Shown here piece by piece: positions 1 to 10,315 of a DNA stretch of 64,000 nt. Each line of letters opens with the position of its first letter. Position 1 is the stretch's first letter. Made by a program: the position numbers and the translations under genes. The stretch spans positions 10,562,423 to 10,626,422 of the forward strand of contig CM070515.1 in the NCBI GenBank assembly GCA_036346375.1, given 5' to 3'. Source of the stretch: Guadua angustifolia (Eukaryota; Streptophyta; Magnoliopsida; Poales; Poaceae). Below the pieces are notes generated by a model. That model did no database searches and was not told the origin of the DNA. It was given only the letters and a program-made list of their open reading frames with translations.

Positions 1-245
1 GATGCACATTTTGTGGTTAATATAATGAGGACATTCATATTTTAACTTGACTCCAAAGTATGCAACTAATACTAGAATGGATACGCAAACATACCTTGGG
101 TTTTCCATTCTTTTAATGCGATAAGACTAATTAAAGATATTCTAAATAAACAAGTTAGTCTCGATATAAGATTTGTCATTAATAATAAAATCACATTAAG
201 GGATATTAGATTTGTCATTAACACCAAAACCATAACTAATGAAGG
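1..245. other. AT-rich left edge, no gene seen
   Basis: AT-rich sequence containing two near-identical copies of a short stretch reading TTAGATTTGTCATTAA or close to it (about 167-186 and 206-225). It ends in a pyrimidine-poor CTTACAG just before the GC-rich ORF at 246, which could be an intron acceptor of the antisense ORF of the adjacent Tat element. No coding signal was recognised. Confidence 0.4.
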
Positions 246-1358
246 TTGAACTTACAGGCCCCAGCCACAGTCCTCCCAGCGCCGGAGACGAGCGGAGCCC
301 CGACCACCGAGGTCGAGACCAATGCTGCCGCCGCGCCCACTCCTGCCGGCGAGTTGGGCCCTCCGGAAGAGGCGACGGGATCCCTGGCCGCCACCAACGT
401 GGGGACTGAAGGTCTCGGCTCAAGCGTGCCGATGGTCGTTGCGGCCGATTTCACCCCAGGAGCCGTGGGCGACGAAGAGGAGAGATCTCCCGTGATCGTA
501 TCGACGATCGTGAGGAGTATACGCGCGCAAGCCTGGAGAGCCGAGTTCGTGGGGTAAGGACCCCTCCACATACCTTGTAGCTTGTAAGCTTGAGTTCCTT
601 GTCGCTTATCTCGGGCCACCCCTCCTGTCATGAAGGCGATCGACAATGTCTCCCAAGGTCTGCGAGGCTTCCAAGAGCACGTTGACGTGCTAAGGGGCCT
701 CCTGAACGTGGTGGAGGCGCGAGAGGCTGAGCGCTCCAGACTCATCAGGACCATTGAGGTTGATCAGGAGGAGCTCGAGCAGAAGGCCGGGGAACTTGAA
801 GAGCTTCGTCGAACGATGTTAGCGTAGGAGGTTACCCACGCGGCTGAGCTCGAGCAGACCAGGGTCTCTGAGCACGAGTTTGGCTTCAAGGTCTTGGAGC
901 AAGAGCGCACGCGTTCGGCCAAGGCGCTCGAGGCCGAGCGGGCCAAGGTCGAGGCCCTGGAGAAAGCCGCTGCGGTGCAGGCGCCTTCTTCGACGGAGGC
1001 GTCCCCCGAATTCGAGGCCAAAATCCTGGAGCTTGAAGGGAAGCTCGAGCGCACCAGTGAGGCCCTCGAGGCCGAGCAAGCCAAGGTCGTGGCGCTGGAG
1101 AAAGCTTCGGCGGAACAAGCGGCTTCCTCGGTGAAGGCGTCCTCAGAGCTCGAGGCCAAGGTATCAGAGCTTGAAGGGAAGCTCGAGCGCGCCAAAAAGG
1201 CGGCGGCGGGCGCCATGGCCCAACTCTAGGACGCACGACACCGAGCCGCGGAGCACTCCAAGGAAACTCTCCAGTACCAGGGCGAGTTGTCGACCTTGAG
1301 GGCCAAGGTCGATGAGCTCGAGCAGGAGATGCTTGCCCGCGAGATGGCCGATCTGTAA
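246..1358 (+). pseudogene. Antisense accessory ORF (aORF) of TE1, coiled-coil part
   Basis: A single reading frame runs through this stretch opposite to gag-pol. It is interrupted by TAA at 555, TAG at 825 and TAG at 1227, and ends at TAA 1356-1358. The first third (246-553) is rich in Ala, Pro and Thr. A GT at 554 (GGGGTAAGG) looks like a donor, so 554 to about 635 may be an intron, although the obvious acceptor does not restore phase. From 630 on the frame is a long Glu/Ala/Lys coiled coil with repeated blocks of the type LEGKLER and EALEAE(Q/R)AKV. This resembles the C-terminal half of the antisense proteins of grass Tat elements, whose N-terminal half is a 'putative gypsy type transposon' domain; that half is seen in TE5 at 62.4-63.2 kb. 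Function is unknown. Internal repeats explain the self-similarity. Confidence 0.6.
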
Positions 1359-1962
1359 AAACGCTTAAGACAAAACGTGTTAATAGAGCTATGCTACTTT
1401 TGGAAAGTAGAGAACTCTCACCCCATTCGTTTCCTCCGCTTAGGCGAGTACATTTGGTGTTTGGCCTTTTCGCTCCTAGTCAAGCGCCGTAGGTCGTATA
1501 CCAACAGGATACCCTTTTCCAGCCCCCGTTGGGTCCGAGGTCGAGCAACGCCAGCCTTGGGCGCAAGATTTGTACACTAGCGAACATGACCTGCAGAATG
1601 GAGAAAAAGTCCGCAGGGGACATAGACGTGACAACAGTGATAAAGAGATGGTTACGCCCGGACTAACGTTCGAATCACAACCGCGACCGTGCGCACCGCT
1701 CCACAGTCAAAGTGGCGAGGCTCTTGGGTCGGGCCCGGGCACAGGGGAGAGCTAGATTGCGAAGAGGTTCGGCTTACGTTTAGCTCGTCCACTGGGGGTG
1801 AACGTCAAGCTCGCGACACTTAGACCAAGAGCAAATGCGCTGCGTACGAAGGTCGTGAAGAAAAAGGAGTCTCGGACAAAGAGGACCGTATCAACACGAG
1901 TGGTAGCAGACATAAAGAGCGAGAATAAAAGAACAGCTTTATTGAAATTTAAGGTATAGAGG
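1359..1962. other. Spacer between antisense ORF and pol of TE1
   Basis: Non-coding interior of TE1 between the two convergent reading frames. It would hold the 3' ends of both transcripts. I see no conserved ORF here. Confidence 0.5.
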
Positions 1963-3085
1963 TTACACATAAAACTTTCGAAGCTGATCTATGTTCCACG
2001 AGCTAGAGAGCTCTCTGCCATCGGGCATCGCTAGCCGGTAAGCCCGTCGCGATCTGTTGAAATGACTCTATAGGGCCCTCTCACCGTGGGGATAACTTGT
2101 TGGTGTTGGGCGAGCCCACGAATCCGCCTCGTGGCTAGGTCCCCAACAAGGAGCTTCCTAGGTCGTCTTCGACCGAGACGCATGTCTGCGAAGAGCTTGC
2201 AGGTAGTGCGTTGATCGTAGCAGTGCACGGCATCTTACTTCTTCTGCGAGGGTAAGGTCAAGAGACCGCTCGTGCTCGAAGTCGACTTGGTCGACTAAGC
2301 CGACTCTGGCGAGCCCAACAGAACCTCGGGGAGGCGGGGCGGCCGGTGCACCAACACGAGCTGGAGGGTGTGGACCTTGTGGCTCGGCTTGTCGTGGTAC
2401 GAATAGACCATAGGACGGTGGGAAGTTCGTCCACCCAGGTCTTACCGCAGCGTTCGAGCTCATCTGCAACTCGTTTCTTGGCGCTCGACGATTTGCCGTT
2501 GGCGTGTTCCACGCCCGTTGCTCGGGGTGAGCCAGCGGGAAGCATACTTTGATGCCGAGTTCCTCGCAAAACTCTGGAACAACTCACCGTAAACCGAGTA
2601 CCGTTGTCGCGATAATTTTGCATGGAACCGTGCACTGGTGACCACGAACAAGCGGAAAAATAAGCGGCCGCCGAAAGCGCTTATGGTCGAGACCGGTTCA
2701 GCTTCTATCCACTTGGTGAAGGTATCAACGACGAACAGAACTTCTTTCCTCCGTGCGCTGAGAAAAGGGTCGAGGATGTCCAAATTTCATGTCGAGAAGG
2801 GCGAGCGGCGGGATGGTGCGGAAGCGTGGCGGCCGATCGACTTCCGGCGTGGAATTGGCATGCTCGGCAGGTGCGGACAATATCACGAGCATCCTGAAGT
2901 GCTGTTGGCCAGTAATACCCCATGCGGAAGGCCTTGACAACCATCATCCTGTATGAAGAGTGTGCTCCACAGAGGCCTGAGTGAATGTCGTTCAACAGAT
3001 ACTTACCCTCCTCCGCAGAGATGCACCGCGTCAGGACGCCGGAAACATTCCGCATGTAGAGCATGCCGTCCACGAGTGTGTACAA
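1963..3085 (-). pseudogene. TE1 integrase (broken)
   Basis: At 3085 downwards the minus strand encodes an HHCC-type zinc finger (H-x4-H near the start, then TCRACQFH), followed by the integrase core stretch FVVDTFTKWIEAEPV. Frame changes occur at about 2620-2780 and again at about 2460, after which pieces such as KTWVDELPTVLWSIRTT and TLAEEVRCRALLRS continue the C-terminal part in other frames. The last recognisable residues, NIDQLRKFYV, end at TAA 1963-1965. Integrase inserts the cDNA into the genome in functional Gypsy elements; this copy cannot make a whole protein. Confidence 0.75.
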
Positions 3086-3094
3086 GCTCGCCCG

Positions 3095-3641
3095 TCACTT
3101 GATCCTGCTCCTCTCGGCAGGGTCGGGTGGCAGGTCGCCCCTTGTAAGAAAATTGTGGATGGGCTCGGCCCAGGAGGGGATACCTTCGACCACAGCGAGC
3201 ATGACCTCTTGATTGGAGATCGATGGGGCCGCCAGCGTCTCCAGGATGACATCGGGGGGGATATCGTCATCGGAGGAGCCGAGCTTGGAGAGGAAGTCCG
3301 CACTGGAGTTGTCCCTCTTGGGGATGTGCTTGAGTTCCAAGTTCTGGAACCACTTCTCCATCTTGCGCACCTCGGCGAGGTACTTTGCCATCGAGTCTCC
3401 CGAGCACTGGTAGTCCTTGTTGAACTGGTTGATGACGAGCTGGGAGTCGCCCTTCACGACCAACCGACTTACGCCAATGCACGCAAGCTCGTAAGCCCGC
3501 CAGAAGGGCTTCATACTCTGCCACATTGTTGGTCGCTGGAAACCCGAAACGAACCACGTACCTTAACTGGTCGCCGCGCGGGGTAAGGATAAGGATCCCA
3601 GCCCCCGAGCGCTTGAAGGACCTTGAGCCGTCGAAGAACAT
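3095..3641 (-). pseudogene. TE1 second RNase H domain (aRNH type)
   Basis: Minus-strand residues FFDGSRSFKRSGAGILIL and NNVAEYEALLAGLRA are the hallmark of the extra RNase H that Tat elements carry beside the usual Gypsy RNase H. The frame starting at 3641 shifts after ...LLAGLRACVHW and the domain continues in the frame of 3526-3095 with VVKGDSQLVINQFN, which contains the DSQLV motif. RNase H removes RNA from the RNA/DNA hybrid in reverse transcription. One frameshift makes the copy inactive. Confidence 0.75.
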
Positions 3642-3644
3642 GAC

Positions 3645-4738
3645 CTAGGGCTTCTCCTCCTCGACCTGAAGTTCAGGAGCGGGCTGTGACGTCTGCTCGA
3701 CCACGAAGTCGGCGAGCACTTGCGACTTTATGGCCGTCCGAGCCAAGACCTGGACGTCGAACGCCGCCAGCTCCATGGCCCATTTGGCGATTCGGCCGCC
3801 ACCCTCTGTGTTCTTCAGGATGTCCCCGAGTGGAAAGTTGCTCGGGACGATTATAGTGTCTTGCGAAATAGTCTTTGAAGCTTGCGCTGGCCATGAGGAG
3901 AGCATACAACAGCTTCTGAACCTGCGGGTAGTGCTCCTTCGGGCCGTGCAAGACCTCGCTGACGTAATAAATTGAGTCTTCTTTGGGACCCCGTTCATAC
4001 GAGCAAAGACTGACGGCGTGGGTGGTGGCGCGAGGTAGAGCAGCAACCTCTCACCAAAGTTGTGGCGTTATGGGAGGGTGGGGACGACAGGTATACCTTC
4101 AAGTCGTCGAAGGACCGCTGCACCTCTGGAGTCCACTCGAAGCCCCCGTGCTTGCGTAGAGTTTGGAAGAATGGAAGCCCACGCTCGCCGAGCCTCGAGG
4201 TGAATCTGCTGAGGGTGGCCATGCGGCCGGTGAGGCTCTGCACCTGCTTGATCGAGGTCGGGGGCGCCATCTTCTCGATCGCCTCGATCTTCTCCGGGTT
4301 CGGGCCGACCCCCGAGCCCCCGATCATGTAGCCGAGCACCTTCCCCGACGCCGCGCCGAACACGCACTTCTCGGGATTAAGCTTGATCTTGTACCTGTTC
4401 AGGTTGGAGAAGGTTTCCTCAAGGTCGCGAACGTGGTCGCCCTCCTCGAGCGGCACGGCCTTCGTCGCCCCACTGGGCTGGATCACCGCCTTCTGGCGGG
4501 CATTCTTCGCCGTCGCCTCCGGATCGCGCTGGGGCAGCACGCCTGCAAGAGCCAAGGCCTTGGTCTCACATCCATGTGCCGCCTGCAGATCGCCTCGCAC
4601 GGTGATGATGCCCTTGGGGCCAGGCAACTTCATACAACGATGGCTATAATGGTTGGCCGCCATAAACTTGACCAAGGCAGGCCGCCCGAGGATGGCGTTG
4701 TACGAGAGGTCTCCCTCGACCACCTCGAAGGTGACCAT
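3645..4738 (-). pseudogene. TE1 protease-RT linker fused to RT thumb and RNase H; RT palm missing
   Basis: The open frame 4738-3995 begins in the protease-RT linker (LSYNAILGRPALVKF) and passes in frame, near 4430, straight to the RT segment LEETFSNLNRYKIKLNPEKC. The catalytic palm with the YVDD box, present in the related element TE4 at 56.7-57.1 kb, is absent. This is an internal in-frame deletion of several hundred bp. Connection-domain residues (PEKIEAIEKM, QSLTGRMATLSRF) follow, then a frameshift at about 4000 and the frame 4046-3645 with RNase H text ending FVVEQTSQPAPELQ. A product would have no polymerase activity. Confidence 0.75.
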
Positions 4739-5246
4739 TTCGGTCGGAAGTTGTCCGAAGTTCTCAAGGTAACGAGCAAGACCACCGCCCCGGGGATGGT
4801 CGAGCTCCGGTGCGATCTGAAGAAGGGTATGGCGATGTTCTTGACCTTCGACCGGGAATCAGCATCCGTCAAGCGCCACACTGCGATAAGTTAAGAGAGC
4901 TGCCGCCGTCGACCATGACGCGCCCGACCGCGGTATTGCTGATGGTCGGGGTCACGACCAAGGCGGTCTTCAGGTCTCGGGCCATACCTTGGAGAGCGTC
5001 TTCTGGAGAGAAGGTGATGGTGGCCCCAGCCCACTTGCAGGGCTGCTCGATGGGCTTCCCAGCGGCGACCTGGTAGATGGCTCGCGCGGCGGCCTTGACC
5101 TCGCGCCTGGACTGGTAAGCTGACGAGCCGCCGAAGATGACATCGATCCGGCGCTCGCCCTGCTGGAACTCCAAATCGAGGTCGTCGTGCTCCGTGCCGG
5201 CGTTCACCCTGTCTGGTTGGTCGTCATCCTTCGGGAGCACGGGCAT
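4739..5246 (-). pseudogene. TE1 gag C-terminus and aspartic protease
   Basis: Minus-strand frame 5246-4869 carries RRIDVIFGGSSAYQ, then TPTISNTAVGRVMVDGGSS; DGGS is the aspartic protease active-site motif in Tat elements (normally D-T/G-G-S). After a frameshift at about 4875 the domain continues in 4881-4630. Upstream, around 5330-5260, lies a zinc-knuckle-like FHRAAGHD pattern in the adjoining frame. The protease would cut the Gag-Pol polyprotein. Confidence 0.65.
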
Positions 5247-6967
5247 CTCATCTCGCCCATCATAGAAGGCCTCCAGCTTGCTCTGCCAAGCCCTGCAGGC
5301 CCGCAGGTCGTGGCCGGCCGCCCTATGAAACAGGCAGAACTTTGCTTCGTCATATCCCGGGCGCCCCTCGGCCCCCCGCGGCCGAGCATCGGCCCGCCGG
5401 GGCCCGGGTCGTCGGCCCTCCTGCTGGGGCTGGTTCTGCGCCTGGCGAGGTCGAGGCCGACCTTGGCGAGGTTTGGATCCCTCCCGAGCTTGATCTCGGA
5501 CCTCAAGGACCTCGCGCTGGCCATCTGCCGAAACGATGACTCGCGGCAGACCTCCGCCGCCCCTGCGATCGCGCTTCCGCTTCTTGGGGGCGGCGCCGTG
5601 GTCGGCGCCCTTGGAGTTGGACGGGCCGGCCTCTGTGGGACCTAGACCAAGCTTACCTTGATCGTAGTCGCGTTTCCAGCGGACTGCGTCATCGCATCCA
5701 GCGTCTGTTCCGCCATACTGAACGGCTTGTTGACGCCGAGGCGTGATCTCCGTGTCTTGGTGGCGCCGATCGCGGACTCGAACTTGAAGGCTTTGATGGC
5801 GGCCTCGTCGAGATGCTCGGGATCAGTTCCTCGTGCGGATGAATCGCGCACAAAAGTCGCGGAGCGCTTCGCCCTGCCTGATGACGCGGTCGAGTCTTTC
5901 TCCTCCCGACCGCTCGTAACAACTCGGAAGTTGGGCGAGGCGCTCGATTTAAGCGCCACGACCAAAGGAACCAAAGCTTACGTTAAAGAGCGAGTTCGCC
6001 GCGGCACCGTCGGGATGGTCGGGAGGTAATTAGCCATGACAAGCTCGTCGCCCCGTAGCCAGATAGCGGTCGAGTAGATAGACAAGAATTCATCAAGGTT
6101 CTTGATCCCGTCAAAACGCTTCGATCGGCTGGCTTGAACCGAGCTACCCACCGCCTGTGCCGCGAGCCATCGAATCGCCACGCACCATAGGTCGACAACA
6201 GTCTTGCGGTGTGGTCGTCGCCGCAAGGTCCCCGCCTTGCCGGATTCGAGTCGAGGCGCCTCGGCGTCGACCTTCGGTGGGAACGACCACGATGCGAACG
6301 CACGGAATCACCGGTAGGTAACACAAGCGGTCTGGACCCTCGGTGCTCGGGTGGAACGTCTGAGGAGAGGCCCGAGACTGCTTGCCGGCCGACTCGAGTC
6401 TGTGTGGCTTGGCTCGGGCTGACCTGACCTTGGTACGGTGCCGCGCAGACGGTGGCGCGGCTGCGTCAAAGCCTCGCCCCGGCCCGCCAGTTGGTGAGGG
6501 CGCCTGCGCTGGAGGCGTCCGACGGCGCTGCGACGGCGGCGTGACGAGTTGTCATCACTTTTCGGGAGCGGGTCCCGAGTCTTGACTTCGTCTTTGCGGA
6601 GGTATGACCTCGGTCGCAGCCCGATCGAGCTCTTCGGCTAGGGCTCGGCCAAAGAGCTGCGACCTCGTCCTATCGGGATCAGCCATGACCCGGCGATAAG
6701 CGAGGCGCTCCCGAGAGAGAGCAGGCGCCCGGAAGACGACCGCCTTCTCTGGTCCTCCGCCGGAGGGCGGTTATGGCAGTTGATGGCGACATGCACCATC
6801 CGTGGCGTCTTGGGTCTGCGGATCACGGTTATCGCATCTCCTCCGTGCCATGACCGTCCCGCCATCGAGCGTCTTTGCTCGAGTGGCGGTGGCGGCGGCG
6901 AGGACACGGAGTCGGAGTCCGCGCCCGAATCCACGCTCGAGGAAAGTCCACCGACTAAGTGCGCCAT
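5247..6967 (-). pseudogene. TE1 gag (broken)
   Basis: A plausible start is the ATG at 6967 (MAHLVGGLSSSVDSGADS), about 70 bp inside the LTR/PBS border. The N-terminal part is Ser/Arg/Pro rich. The conserved Tat gag core is seen at about 6130-5980 as IKNLDEFLSIYSTAIW followed by MANYLPTIP. Several frameshifts join the pieces. Gag would form the particle that packages the RNA. Start and internal borders are approximate. Confidence 0.6.
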
Positions 6968-7014
6968 GCTCCCGGGATCTTGATGTCGTTCCTGCGAATG
7001 AGTGAAGCAATCGG

Positions 7015-7034
7015 GCCCCACGGTGGGCGCCAGC
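7015..7034 (-). promoter_or_regulatory. TE1 primer binding site-like sequence
   Basis: Directly next to the LTR end (minus strand ...CGTCGACA) the minus strand reads GCTGGCGCCCACCGTGGGG. TGGCGCC plus the terminal GGGG resembles the tRNA-Asp-type PBS of Tat/Athila elements, with mismatches in the middle. Confidence 0.5.
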
Positions 7035-7704
7035 TGTCGACGATCGGGATCGCCAACCGCAAGAAGTGAGATGGGGGTTAGTGAGATATGGGACCCGAGC
7101 TGCGCTTTGCTCAAACGGAGGAACGGAGGAGATGCGACGTTGGTCGGAGCAAGACGGCAACGAGCATGAGGCCGAGATTTATACTGGTTCGAGCCCCTGT
7201 GGAGGTAATAGCTCTACTCCAATCGCCTTGCGGCAGTATTCTTAGCTATTTCTGAGTACAGGGGTGCGTATACAGCTCAAGTTCAACAATGGCTACGTCT
7301 AAGCTCGAGCTATGGCGTGTTGTGTGTTGTCTTCGTGTCCCCCGAGAGACTGCGGATCCTTGGTCTTATACCTCCTCTGCACGCAACGGATGGGAGAGAT
7401 TCCCGGGAAGTGGCCTTCATGCACGTTGAGGGCTGGCAGTAACTACTCCGGACTTGATGCACGCACCTGCTTCATCCCCACGACCGCGTTTGGCAACCGC
7501 CGGTCAAATCGCGATCCGTAATCAAGGGTGGACTACGGCGAGCGAGACCGACCCGAGCCCGAGGTCGTCGGTGGCCGTGCTCGGGTCCAGTAAGCGCTCT
7601 AGGTCGAGCGTCTCGGCATACGCCCAGGTCGTGGTCGAGGCCTCCCGAGCTTGGGGGTCCGTTGACCATCATGTTGGCGGTCCAGGGCCTTGACCCTCGT
7701 CGAG
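7035..7704 (-). repeat. TE1 5' LTR
   Basis: On the plus strand it starts TGTCGACGA at 7035 and ends near TCGTCGA (about 7698), giving imperfect inverted ends; the outer CA dinucleotide is degraded, so the far border is good to a few bp. A minus-strand TATA-like GTATAAG lies at about 7363-7370. No second copy is in the window. Confidence 0.6.
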
Positions 7705-8053
7705 TAGTTTAAAGAAAAAAAACGCACACATCCGTTCGGTAAGTGTGATGTATGTGGGTTATTTGCGTTCTTGTACACTAAAAAAGGAAAGGTTGCTCAA
7801 TTTGGATTATGTCGAGCCAGAAAGCAAAATCATCACTTTTCTTGCTCTATAGCAAAATTTTTTAATAAATCTAATCTTTTTATAAATATAATTATAAAAA
7901 TAGAAGGGATTAAATTTATAAAAAAGTATCTCAAAAGTCATCATTCCCCGCTTGCAAAGGCAGGAAACAACAGTTCCAGCAAGAGCAAAAGCTCAAGTTC
8001 TGATCCACCCACGCTATTCGCTACCCCTCTCTCCCCTCGCCGCCACCGTCGCG
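7705..8053 (+). promoter_or_regulatory. Remnant promoter and 5' UTR of the RPN3 pseudogene
   Basis: AT-rich sequence between TE1 and the RPN3 ATG. A TATA-like TTTATAAATATAATTATAAA lies at about 7877-7896, some 160 bp before the ATG, followed by a pyrimidine-rich leader. TE1 sits directly upstream, so older promoter sequence has been displaced. Confidence 0.4.
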
Positions 8054-8102
8054 ATGTCGGAAGACGTGCAGATGAACGACTCCAAGCCCCAGCTAGCCCC
8101 TC

Positions 8103-8509
8103 TGTCAGGCTCCTCAAGGAATCCACCCGGAGCTAGACTGATTTCTGGATCAATCTGCTAGAATCGATAGAGCACAGGAGAGTAAAGCTACGATACTCTA
8201 ACAACTAAAGAAACTAGTGTTTGGAATCCAAAGCTACCTTCCTTCTCATTTCCCAGCACTTTTAAACTGAACGAGTATAGAGTTTGTTGCAACGACAGTA
8301 AACAAGTTTTGACAGTGAGTAACAAAGGTAAACACAGAAAATGACAATGGACTAGCTATAGTAAACTACTTGGTCACCCTGGACCGTTGGATCTAAGTCT
8401 TTAGCGCCAAAGCTTGCCAGCCGTTGGATGATCATAAAAGAAGCTGACGAAACGGTATAAGTCGATGTAGTGTTCACTGTTCTTCTTCCTCCCAGCATCA
8501 GCGCTGACA
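8103..8509 (-). repeat. TE2 3' LTR
   Basis: 407 bp, TGTCAG...CTGACA. It is nearly identical to 13491-13897. The minus-strand purine-rich AAGGGGCAAT at about 8510-8519 directly next to it is a fitting polypurine tract. Confidence 0.95.
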
Positions 8510-8539
8510 ATTGCCCCTTCGTGAAGCCGAAGCTTGCCC

Positions 8540-9142
8540 TCAAGCTTGAAAATCTGGAAACGTAACCCTAATGAAAGACGCATCCTCCCATGTAGCCTCT
8601 GATGGTAATACATTGGCCCAATGCACAAGCCATTGAGTCACAGCCACACCTTTTCTTGGGACAATTCTGCGATCCAACACAGCAAACGGCTCAGTTTTAA
8701 TCTTTCCATCTTCACTGACCAGCGGTAAACCAGGCATGGGTACAACTTTAGTTCCGATATGCTTCTTTAACTAGCTCACATGAAACACTGGGTGAATTCC
8801 TGCATCAGCCGGAAGTTGAAGCCTGTAAGCAACATTTCCCACCTTGTTCAAGATTTTGAAAGGTCCATAATACTTCGATCTCAACTTCAAAGAACCCCTT
8901 AGACCAAAAGCATTTTGACGGTATGGTTGCATTTTTAAATACACAAGATCTCCTTCTTCAAATGTCCTCTCGGTTCTGAGCTTATCTGCAAAGTGTTTAA
9001 TTCTGCTTTGAGCTGCAAGTAAATTTTCTCTTATTTTCTTTCTCATTTCTTCTCTTTCCTCTAAAGTGGTTCTAGCCTCGGAGCAAATATTGCTTGGCAT
9101 GGCTAACTCTGCAACTTGTGAAGGTGGATACCCGTATAAAGC
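8540..9142 (-). pseudogene. TE2 integrase C-terminus with chromodomain-like end
   Basis: The same frame encodes the integrase C-terminal module (TFEEGDLVYLKMQPYR, YYGPFKILNKVGNVAY, HPVFHVS), a TAG at 8773-8771 in place of Gln, and then KGVAVTQWLVHWANVLPSEA and ATWEDASFIRVTFPDF. The W-x-x-W...ATWED pattern is that of chromovirus chromodomains, which guide integration by reading chromatin. The natural end is probably TGA at 8542-8540. The short LTRs suggest a Reina-like clade; this is inference. Confidence 0.75.
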
Positions 9143-10315
9143 CTAAAATGGAGTGATTTTCAAAGATGTGTGATAGGTGGTATTATACCACCATTCAGCC
9201 ATAGCTAACCACCACATCCATTTCTTTGGTTCTTGAAACGTCATGCTTCTCAAATAAGCTTCTAAGCACTGATTGACTCTCTCTGATTGTCCATCTGACT
9301 GAGGATGATAAGCAGAGCTAAACCTTAAAGATACCTTCAGTAATTTGAAAATTTCACCAAACATTTTGCTTGTAAAGACTCGGTCTTTGTCAGTAACAAT
9401 CACCAGAGGCAGGCCATGCAATTTAAATATGTTGTCCATGAAGAGTTGCACAATTTGTTGGACAGTATATGGATGAGCTAAGGCCAAGAAGTAAGCATAT
9501 TTAGTAAAACGATCAACCACCACCAAAATCACCTCTTTTCCCCTTGAATTGGGTAGACCCTCGATAAAGTCCATGAAAATGTGTGTCCATGCCATATCCG
9601 GAACCTTTAATGGGTCCAACAAGCCAGGCACATGTACATGCTCACTCTTAGTTAGCTGACAAACAGGACATTCCCTGACATAAAATTCCACATTTCGTTT
9701 CATTTTAGGCCAATAAAAGGACTGCTTAATACGATGATATGTGGCTTTTACTCCCGAGTGTCCTCCTATAGCAGACTGATGAAAACTCTCAATGAGCTGT
9801 TGTCTCATATCATTGCTCTCCCCAACATATACCCTTCCCTTGTACTTAAGGATGTCAGCTTCTATCTTATATTTACCATCAATACTAGAATGATCTTGCA
9901 TCTCTGCTTTAATTCGACTTACTCTCTCATCATTTATGTAACTGGATTTCACATCTTTAATCCATTCTGGAATGACGAAAGAAACCGCCAAGCAAGCGTT
10001 ATCCTCCACCGACTGATGACTTTTTCTTGATAAAGCATCGGCTACCTTGTTTTCCTTTCCCTTTTTGTATTCAATTTGATAATCAAACTCCAAGAGTTTC
10101 AATAACAACTTGTGTTGAATTCCTTCTACCAGCTTCTGAGTAGTGATGAATTTCAAAGCTTGCTGATATGTTTTAATGATCACAGTGCTTCCCAACAGGT
10201 AATGGCGCCACCTTTTCAGAGCCTCCAAAATTGCCAATGCTTCCTTGTCATATATGGACTTACTTTGAGCTCTCACTCCTAGAGCTTTGCTAAAGTAAGC
10301 TATAGGCTTACCTCT
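9143..10315 (-). pseudogene. TE2 RNase H end and integrase core
   Basis: After the TAG the same frame goes on: YDKEALAILEALKRWRHYL and FDYQIEYKKGKENKVADALS (RNase H end), then the HHCC finger (SAIGGHSGVKATYHRI, CPVCQLTK) and the integrase core with MDFIEGLPNSRGK, VTDKDRVFTSK and HPQSDGQSERVNQ. These contain the D, D and E of the catalytic triad. The stop at 9145-9143 (TAG) again falls where the family has Gln (TPFQALYG). Confidence 0.9.

Larger units (their letters stand above)
246..7704 (-). mobile_element. TE1: decayed Ty3/Gypsy retrotransposon, Tat lineage
   Basis: Read on the minus strand the order is LTR (7035-7704), PBS-like site, gag, protease, RT remnant with RNase H, a second RNase H, integrase, a spacer, and an ORF on the opposite strand. 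The extra RNase H and the additional antisense ORF between pol and the 3' LTR are known traits of the plant Tat lineage. Every ORF is broken by frameshifts or stops, so the element is not autonomous. The 3' LTR is not in the window, so no target duplication can be checked. Its 5' LTR ends about 350 bp upstream of the RPN3 start codon. Lineage is assigned from motifs, not from a tree. Confidence 0.85.

Noticed and set aside
236..1236. Minus-strand frames opposite the coiled-coil ORF
   Set aside because: Ser/Ala/Pro-rich mirror text of the coiled coil; the plus frame has the heptad pattern.
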